This document shows, piece after piece, positions 8,540-15,975 of a stretch of 47,415 nucleotides of DNA (within the stretch, counting starts at the first letter, position 1; each line of letters opens with the position of its first letter). The notes under the pieces are model-generated. The model had not been told where the DNA came from and did no database searches. It saw nothing but the letters and a program-made list of their open reading frames with translations. Source of the DNA: Nitrospiraceae bacterium (GTDB lineage Bacteria; Nitrospirota; Thermodesulfovibrionia; UBA6902); assembly GCA_020356065.1 (NCBI GenBank), contig CP070632.1, positions 1,350,842 to 1,398,256 of the forward strand, in the 5' to 3' direction. A program made the translations under genes and the position numbers.

Positions 8540-10182
8540 TATTCTCCTCCCTCCTCATTATTGTCATCATCATCGTCATCATCCTCCACACCTGGAAGGT
8601 CTTCCAGCCTCAGGTCCTGGGTCCTTTTGATCTCACCCTTCATTACAAGGGCGTTTGCAAGCAGTTCATGGGTTCCGCATACATCGACGCCGGGCGCCCA
8701 GTAGTCCATCAAAGGGGGAAGAACGGCTCTGTCGATAGCGCAGATATTTGCCAGCATATTTACCCCGTATTTTTCCTGTACCCGCTTGACCGCATGCCCT
8801 CTCGGCATTCCGCCTCTCATTCTCAGTTCAATATTTTCTCCGGCGTTCAAACCGGACCCGCTTCCACAGCAAAATGTCTTTTCCCTTGTGGCGTCACTGG
8901 ACATCTCAAAGAAGTTGTTACAAACATTTTTAATAATGAAGCGTGGTTCATCAAAAATACCCATTCCCCGTGCCGTGTTGCAGGAGTCATGAAAAGTAAC
9001 GTTCAGATGGTCATTGCGGCTCGGGTCAAACTTTAGCTTGTTATGCTTAATCAGATCAGCGGTAAACTCACAAATGTGTACCATCTTTGTGCTCTTAGCA
9101 TTTTCAAACTTTGTCCCCGTAATGGGTGATACCGGCTCTTCCATGAAGTCTGCAGGACCGTTCCATGTATCCATATACTGATTGAGAACCCTCCACATAT
9201 GCCCGCACTCACCGCCGAGTATCCACTTTACACCAAGCCTTTTTGCTTCTGCATATATTTTGTAATTAAGCCTCTTTGCCATTTCCATTGAGGTAAAGAA
9301 ACCGAAATTACCACCTTCAGATGCATAGGTGCTCCAGGTGTAGTCAAGGCCCAGCTCATGCAACAGCATGAGGTATCCCATTGCCGTATACGTACCGGGA
9401 TCACCGAAAAGGTCTCCTGACGGCGTTACAAAGAGAATCTCGGCCCCTTTTCTGTTGAAACTTGGCTCTATGGTGATACCTGTTATTTCCTCAATGTCGT
9501 CTAACAGATACTCTATATTGCTTGTTATGGCATGGGGTTCAAGACCGAGGTGGTTACCTTTCTTGTAACAGTTTGCAACCGGCCCCCCTATCCAGTCAGT
9601 CTGTAAACCCAGAAGATTAAGGATCTCCCTACCGATCATGGTTATTTCTGCCTGATCAATGCCGTAAGGACAGAACACTGAACAGCGGCGGCACTCTGTG
9701 CACTGGTAGAAGTAATACCACCATTCCTTGATTACATCTTCTGTAAGTTCTCTTGCACCGGCTCTTTTACCCAGCAGTTTTCCGCCGATGGTAAAGTATT
9801 TCCTGTAAATGGACCTTATCAGTTCAGCCCTTAAAACAGGCATATTTTTTGGATCACCAGATCCTATATAAAAATGACACTTATCTGCACACGCACCACA
9901 TCTTACACATATGTCCATGAAGACCCTGAAAGAGCGGTATTTACTGAGCCTCTCTTCCATGGCAGTAAGCACTATCTCCTTCCAGTTTTCAGGAAGCTTC
10001 CAGTCCTCATCTGCCGGACTCCACTCTCTCGGATTGGGAAATCCTACCTCTTGAAGGTAGACAGGTCGGGATCCGTAACAGTACATCCCTTCCCTGAATT
10101 CAACAGGAGTTTCAGTCCAATCCTTTTTCGGAGCTTCATAATCTACGTTCACTAATTCTTCGGGTGTTGTTTCTTTTGCCAT
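8539..10182 (-). CDS. dsrK: DsrK, HdrD-like catalytic subunit of DsrMKJOP
   Basis: DsrK is the cytoplasmic HdrD-like subunit that acts on the DsrC trisulfide, taking electrons from DsrM. Two [4Fe-4S] ferredoxin clusters are visible: Cys92, 95, 98 and 102 (CVRCGACADKC) and Cys161, 164, 167 and 171 (CTECRRCSVFC). A CCG domain lies at about residues 390-450, with HDSCN and FCCGSGSG holding ligands of the non-cubane catalytic cluster. The 547 residues are normal. The extreme C-terminus carries a run of seven aspartates followed by NNEEGGE, an unusual acidic tail. Four bases separate it from dsrM. Confidence 0.95.
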   Translation of the reverse strand: MAKETTPEELVNVDYEAPKKDWTETPVEFREGMYCYGSRPVYLQEVGFPNPREWSPADEDWKLPENWKEIVLTAMEERLSKYRSFRVFMDICVRCGACADKCHFYIGSGDPKNMPVLRAELIRSIYRKYFTIGGKLLGKRAGARELTEDVIKEWWYYFYQCTECRRCSVFCPYGIDQAEITMIGREILNLLGLQTDWIGGPVANCYKKGNHLGLEPHAITSNIEYLLDDIEEITGITIEPSFNRKGAEILFVTPSGDLFGDPGTYTAMGYLMLLHELGLDYTWSTYASEGGNFGFFTSMEMAKRLNYKIYAEAKRLGVKWILGGECGHMWRVLNQYMDTWNGPADFMEEPVSPITGTKFENAKSTKMVHICEFTADLIKHNKLKFDPSRNDHLNVTFHDSCNTARGMGIFDEPRFIIKNVCNNFFEMSSDATREKTFCCGSGSGLNAGENIELRMRGGMPRGHAVKRVQEKYGVNMLANICAIDRAVLPPLMDYWAPGVDVCGTHELLANALVMKGEIKRTQDLRLEDLPGVEDDDDDDDNNEEGGE

Positions 10183-10186
10183 TTCC

Positions 10187-11176
10187 TTACTCCTTTTCTA
10201 CAGGTATTCCTGCCTCTTTCATTTTCTCTCTGAACTCGTCCTCATATGCTGCATATGAATGGACTTTTACGTCATAGTTCCATGGGTTAACATGTCTTAC
10301 CTCGCGGTTGTTATTTGCCAGGTTCCTGGTCGGACTGAGGAAGACGCCTCCCATATGCATGAGTTTGCTAAAAGGGAAGTACACCAGCAGAGCACTTATA
10401 AGAAAGAGGTGAATGTAAAATATCGCCCCGATACCGGCAGGCGTTCTTGGACGTAAGCTGACAAGCCCCAATGTAAAGGCCTTTACGCTGACGATATCAA
10501 CCTTTACAAAATAGCGCATAATGATTCCGGAGAGTGCGATCCCGATGATAAGCAGAAGCGGAAAGTAATCAGCAGGCAGAGATATATGTCTTACCTGTGA
10601 ATTATTTATTCTGCGGAATAAAAGATATCCCCCGGCCGCAACTAATAATACTCCTGTCAGCAGCAGGTGCGGCACTCCCACCTGGACAAAACCGTCAAGG
10701 GCATCGATCATGTTGATAAAGGACGGAACAGGTTCAATAAAGAACCTCAGGTGTCTGATCAACACGATAAAAAATGAAATATGAAAGAGAAGACCTGCGA
10801 GCCACAGAATTTTGTCTGATCCATACGTGACCCTTCCATCATTCATCTCTGTTCTGAGATTTCTGAAGAGTGACCTGAAAAGAAACACTTCCAGCACCAT
10901 TCTGATAATGACCTGGCCTGTTGTCTGAGGATTGTCATACTTACTGTGTTTTATCCAGGGAAGGGATTGCTGCTGTCCACATGTAGTGGGAATGCGAAAT
11001 GGAACTGGTGACCGGCCCCATTTAGCAACTTTGAGCACAACGCCGACAAGAAAAACCAGAACCGCCAGGTAGGGGATGACGACACCGAAAAAATACTGCA
11101 TACCTGGTATCCAGACACCGGCAAAGGCAATCACGGTGAGTGCCACAACAACGGAGAAGGAAAAAAATATTCCCAT
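10187..11176 (-). CDS. dsrM: DsrM, NarI-like cytochrome b subunit of DsrMKJOP
   Basis: DsrM is the membrane cytochrome b that binds quinol and passes electrons to DsrK. The 329-residue product starts with two membrane helices (residues ~5-45) and continues with a NarI-like core of about four helices, including LLFHISFFIVLIRHLRFF and IFYIHLFLISALLVYF, with histidines placed for two b hemes. The C-terminal soluble tail contains NPWNYDVKVHSYAAYEDEF, typical for the family. A G-rich ribosome site precedes the ATG. It opens the tight dsrMKJOP run; an RsbRD-like gene lies 85 bases upstream. Confidence 0.94.
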   Translation of the reverse strand: MGIFFSFSVVVALTVIAFAGVWIPGMQYFFGVVIPYLAVLVFLVGVVLKVAKWGRSPVPFRIPTTCGQQQSLPWIKHSKYDNPQTTGQVIIRMVLEVFLFRSLFRNLRTEMNDGRVTYGSDKILWLAGLLFHISFFIVLIRHLRFFIEPVPSFINMIDALDGFVQVGVPHLLLTGVLLVAAGGYLLFRRINNSQVRHISLPADYFPLLLIIGIALSGIIMRYFVKVDIVSVKAFTLGLVSLRPRTPAGIGAIFYIHLFLISALLVYFPFSKLMHMGGVFLSPTRNLANNNREVRHVNPWNYDVKVHSYAAYEDEFREKMKEAGIPVEKE

Positions 11177-11261
11177 ATCTACCCCCTTAATTTTTACTGT
11201 GTAATACTCGTAATTACGTTATTTAAATTTTATGTATTGAGGAGCCTTATGAGCCGGAATA

Positions 11262-11780
11262 CTACTCCTCTGTCCGGACTTCCTTGTAAAACCCGGTTTT
11301 ATGCAGTGCCCTGTATGTCCAGTTCCTCATTTCATTGGCTTTGATTTCGTAAATTTTCTCGCGGCACTTCATATAAATCTCAAAAGCAGAATTTGCAAGA
11401 GAATCTATTCTTGTTTCCAGGCCCAGTAACTCCTTGAACATCTTCGGATCACATATTTCTTTATCCAGCTCTTTTCGTATCACTTCCTTCAGGGAGAATA
11501 TAAAACTGACGGCCTCAGAAGGAGAAAAGTCCTGTATCGCCCTGACCCTGATGACATTATCAAGATATATATTGAGTTTGTCTTCATCATCTTCATGTAC
11601 CAGTCCGTTAAAAATTCCCTCAATGCCTTCATAAATTGCCTGGGTTACAGGATTGCGGGTCTGAGAGTTCTGGCTTTTTAAAAAGCTTGAGGTTTCTTTC
11701 GGGTAAGTTTCTAAAATGAGAGCAAACCATTTTTTTAACACATCAGGTTTTTTCTCTGCTAACAGACTGTATATCTTCAT
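11262..11780 (-). CDS. RsbRD N-terminal-like regulatory protein linked to dsrMKJOP
   Basis: A 172-residue all-helical soluble protein that resembles the RsbRD N-terminal domain (a four-helix sensor fold first described in stressosome RsbR proteins). Visible features are an opening helix with KPDVLKKWFALILETYP, a central VRAIQDFSPSEAVSFIFSLKEVIRKEL and a closing helix of YMKCREKIYEI. There is no STAS domain, so it is not a full stressosome component. Genes of this type commonly sit just upstream of dsrM in sulfate reducers, which suggests a role in sensing or assembling the Dsr membrane complex. That role is inference. It lies 94 bases after dsrC and 85 before dsrM. Confidence 0.75.
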   Translation of the reverse strand: MKIYSLLAEKKPDVLKKWFALILETYPKETSSFLKSQNSQTRNPVTQAIYEGIEGIFNGLVHEDDEDKLNIYLDNVIRVRAIQDFSPSEAVSFIFSLKEVIRKELDKEICDPKMFKELLGLETRIDSLANSAFEIYMKCREKIYEIKANEMRNWTYRALHKTGFYKEVRTEE

Positions 11781-11874
11781 AAGTGTAAAAACAGGACAGG
11801 GAAACCGCTACATTTACAATCAAAGGGCTAAGGCCTGCAAAGGCCTCAACCCTCAATATTGATGCTATTGATTC

Positions 11875-12210
11875 TTATACGCAGCCAGTCGGTTTTGGAA
11901 GACCGGCATATCTGCATGCCTGCTTGGCAGGACCGGCAGGATACAGTTCGTAGAGATACTTGGTGTTACCTTTTTCTTTACCGTATTTTTTCTTCAGTTC
12001 TTTTGTGAGGATTTTGATCATGGGTGCAATCTGGTATTTCTCAAAATAATCTCTGAGAAACTTGATGACCTCCCAGTGTGCTTCACCGAGTTCAAGGCCG
12101 TCTTCTTTTGCCATTGCGCCGGCAAGGCCCTCATTCCACTGCTGCCAGTCTATAAGGTATCCGTCCTCATCAACCTCATAGGATGTTCCTTCAAAGTCTA
12201 ATGTAGCCAT
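11875..12210 (-). CDS. dsrC: DsrC, sulfur-carrier protein of sulfite reduction
   Basis: DsrC is the small cytoplasmic partner of DsrAB that leaves the reaction as a trisulfide between its two C-terminal cysteines and is then reduced by DsrMKJOP. Both cysteines are present: Cys99 and Cys110 in CRYAGLPKPTGCV, 11 residues apart with the last one penultimate, as in true DsrC rather than TusE-like relatives. The body shows the expected DGYL-W-W start and GxxLxxxHWEVI helix. The 111-residue length is typical. A GGAG ribosome site precedes the ATG, and a separate promoter is proposed at 12319-12348. Confidence 0.97.
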   Translation of the reverse strand: MATLDFEGTSYEVDEDGYLIDWQQWNEGLAGAMAKEDGLELGEAHWEVIKFLRDYFEKYQIAPMIKILTKELKKKYGKEKGNTKYLYELYPAGPAKQACRYAGLPKPTGCV

Positions 12211-12550
12211 GCATAATCTCCTTTCCTAATTAAATCGTTGATTATTTGTGAAGGTATTCTTTTATTCTGGATGAGTTCCCAGATAATAAGAGAAACAGCT
12301 AATTACTCCAAGTCTGGAACTATAAAAGAAAACCATCTGTTTGGTCAAATAAAAAAAACTTATATGTCATTTATTTCTCTTAATAGATTGGTGTATATGT
12401 CATAATCGTTTGAAAAATAAGAGAATTAGCAATATCCAGGCCAAAATGCTACATACATGCCTGATGACTCAATGACGTAATAAACTCGATGTGACGAATC
12501 ACACAGGTGAGTCATTTGACATTTCAAATTTGAAATCTCGAATATAATTT
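12211..12550. other. control region upstream of dsrC
   Basis: This 340-base non-coding gap separates dsrC from the dsrABDN block. Reading on the minus strand it contains the proposed dsrC promoter and an A/T tract shared with the dsrA upstream region. A perfect 16-base palindrome (12521-12536, ATTTCAAATTTGAAAT) lies close to the end of the upstream zinc-ribbon gene and could be an operator or the base of an mRNA hairpin. No further gene is seen. Confidence 0.5.
12319..12348 (-). promoter_or_regulatory. candidate sigma-70 promoter of dsrC
   Basis: On the minus strand TTGACC (12343-12348) is followed after 18 bases by TATAGT (12319-12324). It is preceded by an eight-T tract. The 15 bases from that tract through the -35 start (TTTTTTTTATTTGAC) are identical in the upstream region of dsrA. 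This supports a genuine, shared promoter type, about 110 bases ahead of the dsrC start. Confidence 0.5.
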
Positions 12551-12898
12551 TTACTGCCCCTTCTGCTCATTACTCGTTAATCTGGCAAAAATGATCTTGC
12601 AGTGTATTTCTCCTGCCTTTTTTGCTCCAATCGTATTGCTCTGATAATTATAATCAACCTCAACTGTTTCATATTCCTCAGGGTCAAGATTCATGGCCTT
12701 ATCATAATCCCCTCTGCTCAGGAACGTCAGTGCATTCAAGTAGGTTTCGCCCATATTTCTCCCTGACCTGTCCAGAAGATAAACAGCTCTGCAGGGGCAT
12801 ATGCCACCGGTAAATTCCATGTCCTTGAAATTAATATCCATCGGACTTCTCAGCATTGTATTGCAATAAGGACATTGTAAAGGTTTAACTCTGGCCAT
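12551..12898 (-). CDS. unrecognised small zinc-ribbon protein in the dsr locus
   Basis: This encodes a 115-residue protein that I cannot assign to a named family. The N-terminus holds a split zinc-ribbon: Cys9-x-x-Cys12 (CPYC) and Cys34-x-Cys36 (CPC), presumably a metal site. The remainder has an aromatic/acidic stretch (DPEEYETVEVDYNY) and ends on a basic, polar tail. The start at 12898 is preferred over the in-frame ATG at 12931 because the zinc ribbon begins right after MARVKPLQ and the extra 11 residues are a hydrophobic, AT-rich run. It lies 60 bases downstream of dsrN in the same direction and before the dsrC promoter, so it is probably the last gene of the dsrABDN transcript. A role in sulfite reductase or siroheme maturation is only a guess from position. 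Confidence 0.7.
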   Translation of the reverse strand: MARVKPLQCPYCNTMLRSPMDINFKDMEFTGGICPCRAVYLLDRSGRNMGETYLNALTFLSRGDYDKAMNLDPEEYETVEVDYNYQSNTIGAKKAGEIHCKIIFARLTSNEQKGQ

Positions 12899-12958
12899 AA
12901 TATAAATTAAACATAAATACTTAATAATCAAAGATGAGGAAATGATTAAAAAAATCCC

Positions 12959-14422
12959 TTAATTTTGATTTTTCATTTTATCTTTTTTATTCTTATATTC
13001 CTTCGCAGCTTTCAGCATGCCATCAGCCCACTCAGGAGCACCAGCAGCATGAAGATGCGTGTAGGTAGCGAAGGTATTTTTATAACACATTCCATCTTTT
13101 TTGTCTCTTATGCCCCTGCCGCGCTTTACAGTGAATGCCATGGTCACGTCTCGTTCTCCGACATCCATAACCCTGGAGTAATGAAACTCATGTCCTTTTA
13201 GCACTGTTCTTAAAGGAAAAAACGGATTGGCCCGGCTTACTTCGACTAGGGAGTAGCCATGGGCCTGTGGTTTTTTGTCCAGTCTGAATGTGACCGGTAG
13301 TATCCCTGCCATCGGGTATGTTTTTTCTCCCATTCTTATATTACTTCCGAGATACATCAAGCCCCCGCACTCCGCATACACAGGCAGTCCCTGTTCAATT
13401 AAACGGTGAAGGGACTCTTTAAACTTCGTATTCTCTGCAAGTGCAATGGCATGCGTCTCGGGAAACCCGCCTCCGATATAAAGTGCATCAATATCGGGAA
13501 GACGATCATCCTTTAAGGGGCTCACCTCAACCAGCTCGGCCCCTCGCTTTTCGAGTTCTTCAAAATTTTCCTGATAATAAAACTGGAAGGCAGAGTCCCG
13601 GATGATACCGATGCGGAGGCTGAAGTTGTGGGTTTGGAGTTTATTTTTCTGATTCAACTCATGACTCTTCACTCCCGACTCTTCACTCAATTTTAATTTA
13701 TCAACACTGTTTGCCACTTTAATAATGCCATCATAATCCAGATATTTTTCTCCAATCTCCCTGACTGCTGCCATTGACTCATCAATGCCCCCCCGCTCCT
13801 GATGGGGGACCAGCCCCATATGTCTCTCCGGGAACGGGTCTTTTTGTAACCGTGGTATGGCACCCAGCACAGGAATGCCGCATATACTGAATATGGCCTT
13901 TCTGATCACATCCTCCTGCCTCACTGTAGCAACCCGGTTTAATACTACACCTCCGATTATAATGTCCGGGTCCAGCTTCTGACAGCCCAGTACCAGAGCT
14001 GCTATGGTGCTCGTTGTTTTTGTGCAGTCCACCGCCAAGACGACAGGAGCCATGACAAGCTTTGCAAGCTCGGCTGAACTGTATGAACCCTTTTCATCAA
14101 TCCCGTCATATAGTCCTCTGTTGCCCTCAATTATGGATATACTCCCCCCTTTAATAAAGGAGGGAAGGGGGGGAGTTGAATGTATCGCAAATGATTTCAG
14201 GACCTGATCCGGGGACATCATGAAAAGGTCCAGATTGTAACAGGGTACTTCCGCCGCCCGGGCAAGCCAGCCCGCATCAATATAGTCCGGACCTTTTTTA
14301 AAAACAGAGACCTGCAGTCCTTTGTTTTTTAGGAGGGTAATAAGAGATAGAGATACGACGGTTTTGCCACTACCGCCCCTCAGGCCGGCAACAACCAGTC
14401 TTGGGATTTTTCTATTTGACAT
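12959..14422 (-). CDS. dsrN: DsrN, siroheme amidase (CbiA/CobB-type glutamine amidotransferase)
   Basis: The product resembles cobyrinate a,c-diamide synthase (CbiA/CobB). Located in a dsr cluster it is best read as DsrN, which amidates siroheme for DsrAB with glutamine and ATP. The N-terminal ATPase domain has GLRGGSGKTVVS (residues 13-24), KKGPDYID and IEGNRGLYDG; the C-terminal class I glutamine amidotransferase domain has YAECGGLMYLG with the nucleophilic Cys, and a late HEFHYS. No other cobalamin genes are near. Two stretches look foreign: STPPLPSFIKGGS at about residues 82-94, and a linker between the domains (residues ~245-267). Both coincide with repeat DNA at 14141-14176 and 13622-13690. 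The length of 487 is slightly above usual, as those insertions predict. Confidence 0.9.
   Translation of the reverse strand: MSNRKIPRLVVAGLRGGSGKTVVSLSLITLLKNKGLQVSVFKKGPDYIDAGWLARAAEVPCYNLDLFMMSPDQVLKSFAIHSTPPLPSFIKGGSISIIEGNRGLYDGIDEKGSYSSAELAKLVMAPVVLAVDCTKTTSTIAALVLGCQKLDPDIIIGGVVLNRVATVRQEDVIRKAIFSICGIPVLGAIPRLQKDPFPERHMGLVPHQERGGIDESMAAVREIGEKYLDYDGIIKVANSVDKLKLSEESGVKSHELNQKNKLQTHNFSLRIGIIRDSAFQFYYQENFEELEKRGAELVEVSPLKDDRLPDIDALYIGGGFPETHAIALAENTKFKESLHRLIEQGLPVYAECGGLMYLGSNIRMGEKTYPMAGILPVTFRLDKKPQAHGYSLVEVSRANPFFPLRTVLKGHEFHYSRVMDVGERDVTMAFTVKRGRGIRDKKDGMCYKNTFATYTHLHAAGAPEWADGMLKAAKEYKNKKDKMKNQN
13622..13690. repeat. simple repeat inserted in the dsrN interdomain linker
   Basis: On the minus strand the sequence is a degenerate series of units like AGTGAAGAGT and GAGTTGAA. 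It encodes the low-complexity linker SEESGVKSHELNQ and following residues between the two DsrN domains. The same kind of short GAGTTAGAAGT-type sequence is otherwise intergenic in this window (24897-24930 and 25375-25470). Confidence 0.55.
14141..14176. repeat. GC-rich palindrome (family B) inside dsrN
   Basis: Arms ACTCCCCCC (14141-14149) and GGGGGGAGT (14168-14176) are perfectly complementary, with an inner near-palindrome CCTTTAATAAAGG. It is the same family as the intergenic palindromes at 5994-6023, 28646-28754 and 29409-29450. Here it is read in frame as TPPLPSFIKGG within DsrN. Confidence 0.7.
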
Positions 14423-14452
14423 TAAACAGAGGAGACTTCTGAAGAATATGAA

Positions 14453-14519
14453 TCAGGGACCAGGTATCACATGCCGGAACTGTCACCTTAATTCCCGACA
14501 TCTGGAACCTGGTCCCTGA
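14453..14519. repeat. inverted repeat between dsrD and dsrN
   Basis: TCAGGGACCAGGT (14453-14465) and its exact complement (14507-14519) bracket 41 bases. Pairing continues imperfectly inward for about ten more bases. In the dsr transcript this would form a strong hairpin of roughly 67 bases between dsrD and dsrN. It has no T tract, so it is more likely a processing, stability or attenuation element, or a mobile palindrome, than a terminator. Confidence 0.75.
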
Positions 14520-14527
14520 AAGCTGTT

Positions 14528-14773
14528 TTAGAGCAATCCTTTTTCTTTAAGGTACTCTTCGCTGGGAATCTCAACAGAGCTGGCACCTCCGCCATATGAA
14601 TACATGACTCTCCCAACATTAATCATTTCTCTAAGAGCTGTTTTCACTGTGGCTTTGTCTTCACCAGTTTCAGCCATAATAGCCTTGAAAATATCTTTCT
14701 CTTTCAGCTTTTTTTTGCCCTTCATTTTTTCCAGGTAGGCAAATATCTTGTCCTGTAATTCTGACTGTTCCAT
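14528..14773 (-). CDS. dsrD: DsrD, winged-helix activator of DsrAB
   Basis: DsrD is a small winged-helix protein that has been shown to be an allosteric activator of DsrAB; it is characteristic of sulfate and sulfite reducers rather than sulfur oxidisers. The 81-residue product matches the family: an opening helix EQSELQDKIFAYLEK, a recognition-type helix EDKATVKTALREMINVGRV, and a C-terminal MYSYGGGASSVEIP wing. It lies 91 bases after dsrB and 105 before dsrN, both gaps containing strong hairpins. Confidence 0.94.
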   Translation of the reverse strand: MEQSELQDKIFAYLEKMKGKKKLKEKDIFKAIMAETGEDKATVKTALREMINVGRVMYSYGGGASSVEIPSEEYLKEKGLL

Positions 14774-14812
14774 ATTTTCACCTCTCTAATAGAAGTTTAT
14801 TCAAAAGCTGGC

Positions 14813-14846
14813 AAGCACTCCCTCGAATAATCGGGCGGGACTGCTT
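14813..14846. repeat. hairpin between dsrB and dsrD
   Basis: AAGCACTCCC (14813-14822) pairs with GGGACTGCTT (14837-14846), nine of ten positions, with additional TCG/CGA-type pairing inside. It sits in the 91-base gap just after the dsrB stop on the minus strand and lacks a T tract. It is therefore a candidate mRNA-stability or partial-attenuation element that sets the DsrB:DsrD ratio. Confidence 0.5.
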
Positions 14847-14864
14847 ACCAGTCTCTTTTACTCA

Positions 14865-15935
14865 TCAATACTTAAATGCTGCTGATGTCCTCAAGGTGTC
14901 CCTCATGAATGTGAAGTCATCGATATGCTGGAACGTAAACTCAATACCGGTCTGTTTAAAGAAGTCTTCCCATCCGATTCTCTCGATCCATTCACCAACC
15001 CTCTCATGCTTCTTTGCATTTTTTGCATATGTCTCAAGAATGTTCCTGATAGCAGCTACAACCTTGGGCCACCTTGGGGGTTCATTATAGAAGAACGGGA
15101 TAGCCAGCTTGGAGAACTTTGGATCAGTTCTCAGGCTGCCGATCTTCCCGCCCACAACAATGGCAACACCATCCTGCTCAGGATTGTGAATTTCGATCGG
15201 AGGACATACGGTAAAGCAGTTACCGCAGTACATGCATTTTTCTTCATTAATGGTGACTGATTTCTCTTTCGGGTTTGGTCTGATGGCTGATGTCGGGCAT
15301 GATGCGATTGTGGTTGGTATCTCACATGCCTTCTTGACAGCGTCATCATTGATAACAGGGACTTTCCTGTGCACGGCAACAACTGCGATGTCAGAGACGT
15401 GCACAGCGCCGCACATGTTAACGCAGCATGCCACGGCAAGTCTTACCTTGTTGGGCAGAGCCTTTGTGGTGAAGTACTCGTGTAAATCATCCATGATTGC
15501 TTTTACAAGACCTGAAGCATCGGTACATGCGCTGTGGCAGTGTACCCAGCCCTGTGTGTGAATAACATTACTTACACGGGGTCCGATTCCGCCGATCATA
15601 TGCCCCTTTTCTTTAAGAGCAGCTACCAGAGGTTCAAGCTTGCTCTCATCAGAAACAAGGAACTCAACGTTGTTTCTTGTGGTAAAACGGAGATATCCAT
15701 CGCAATATTCCTCAGCAAAGTTACAGAGTTCACGTATAGAATCTGTAGCAAGAAGCCTTGGAGAGGCGACCCTCACTGTGAAAAGCTTGTCACCGCTTTC
15801 TGCATAATGGACCATAGTTCCCGGAGTCAGGATTTCATGATGGGACCATTTGCCGTAATTTTTCTCTATTACCGGTGGTAAGAACTGTCTATAATCCGGT
15901 GGTCCAATGTCTGTCTGTCTTTCTGGTAATGCCAT
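14865..15935 (-). CDS. dsrB: DsrB, dissimilatory sulfite reductase beta subunit
   Basis: DsrB is the catalytic-heme-bearing subunit of the alpha2-beta2 siroheme sulfite reductase. The 356-residue product shows the siroheme/[4Fe-4S] cysteines Cys133 and Cys137 (HCHSACTDASG), Cys170/171 and Cys175 (CCVNMCG). An inserted ferredoxin domain has Cys213 and then Cys234, 237, 240 and 244 (CMYCGNCFTVCPP). The gene follows dsrA after 40 bases with its own AAGGAGG ribosome site. Confidence 0.97.
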   Translation of the reverse strand: MALPERQTDIGPPDYRQFLPPVIEKNYGKWSHHEILTPGTMVHYAESGDKLFTVRVASPRLLATDSIRELCNFAEEYCDGYLRFTTRNNVEFLVSDESKLEPLVAALKEKGHMIGGIGPRVSNVIHTQGWVHCHSACTDASGLVKAIMDDLHEYFTTKALPNKVRLAVACCVNMCGAVHVSDIAVVAVHRKVPVINDDAVKKACEIPTTIASCPTSAIRPNPKEKSVTINEEKCMYCGNCFTVCPPIEIHNPEQDGVAIVVGGKIGSLRTDPKFSKLAIPFFYNEPPRWPKVVAAIRNILETYAKNAKKHERVGEWIERIGWEDFFKQTGIEFTFQHIDDFTFMRDTLRTSAAFKY

Positions 15936-15975
15936 GTAAGCTACCTCCTTAAATTATATTTTCTTAGTTAAGTAA

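Noticed and set aside
12516-12548. TTGACA and TATAAT on the plus strand
   Set aside because: The spacing is 21 bases and the orientation leads antisense into the minus-strand zinc-ribbon gene.
12959-14422. Cobalamin biosynthesis gene (cbiA/cobB)
   Set aside because: The fold is the same, but the position between dsrD and dsrC with no cobalamin genes makes DsrN the better reading.
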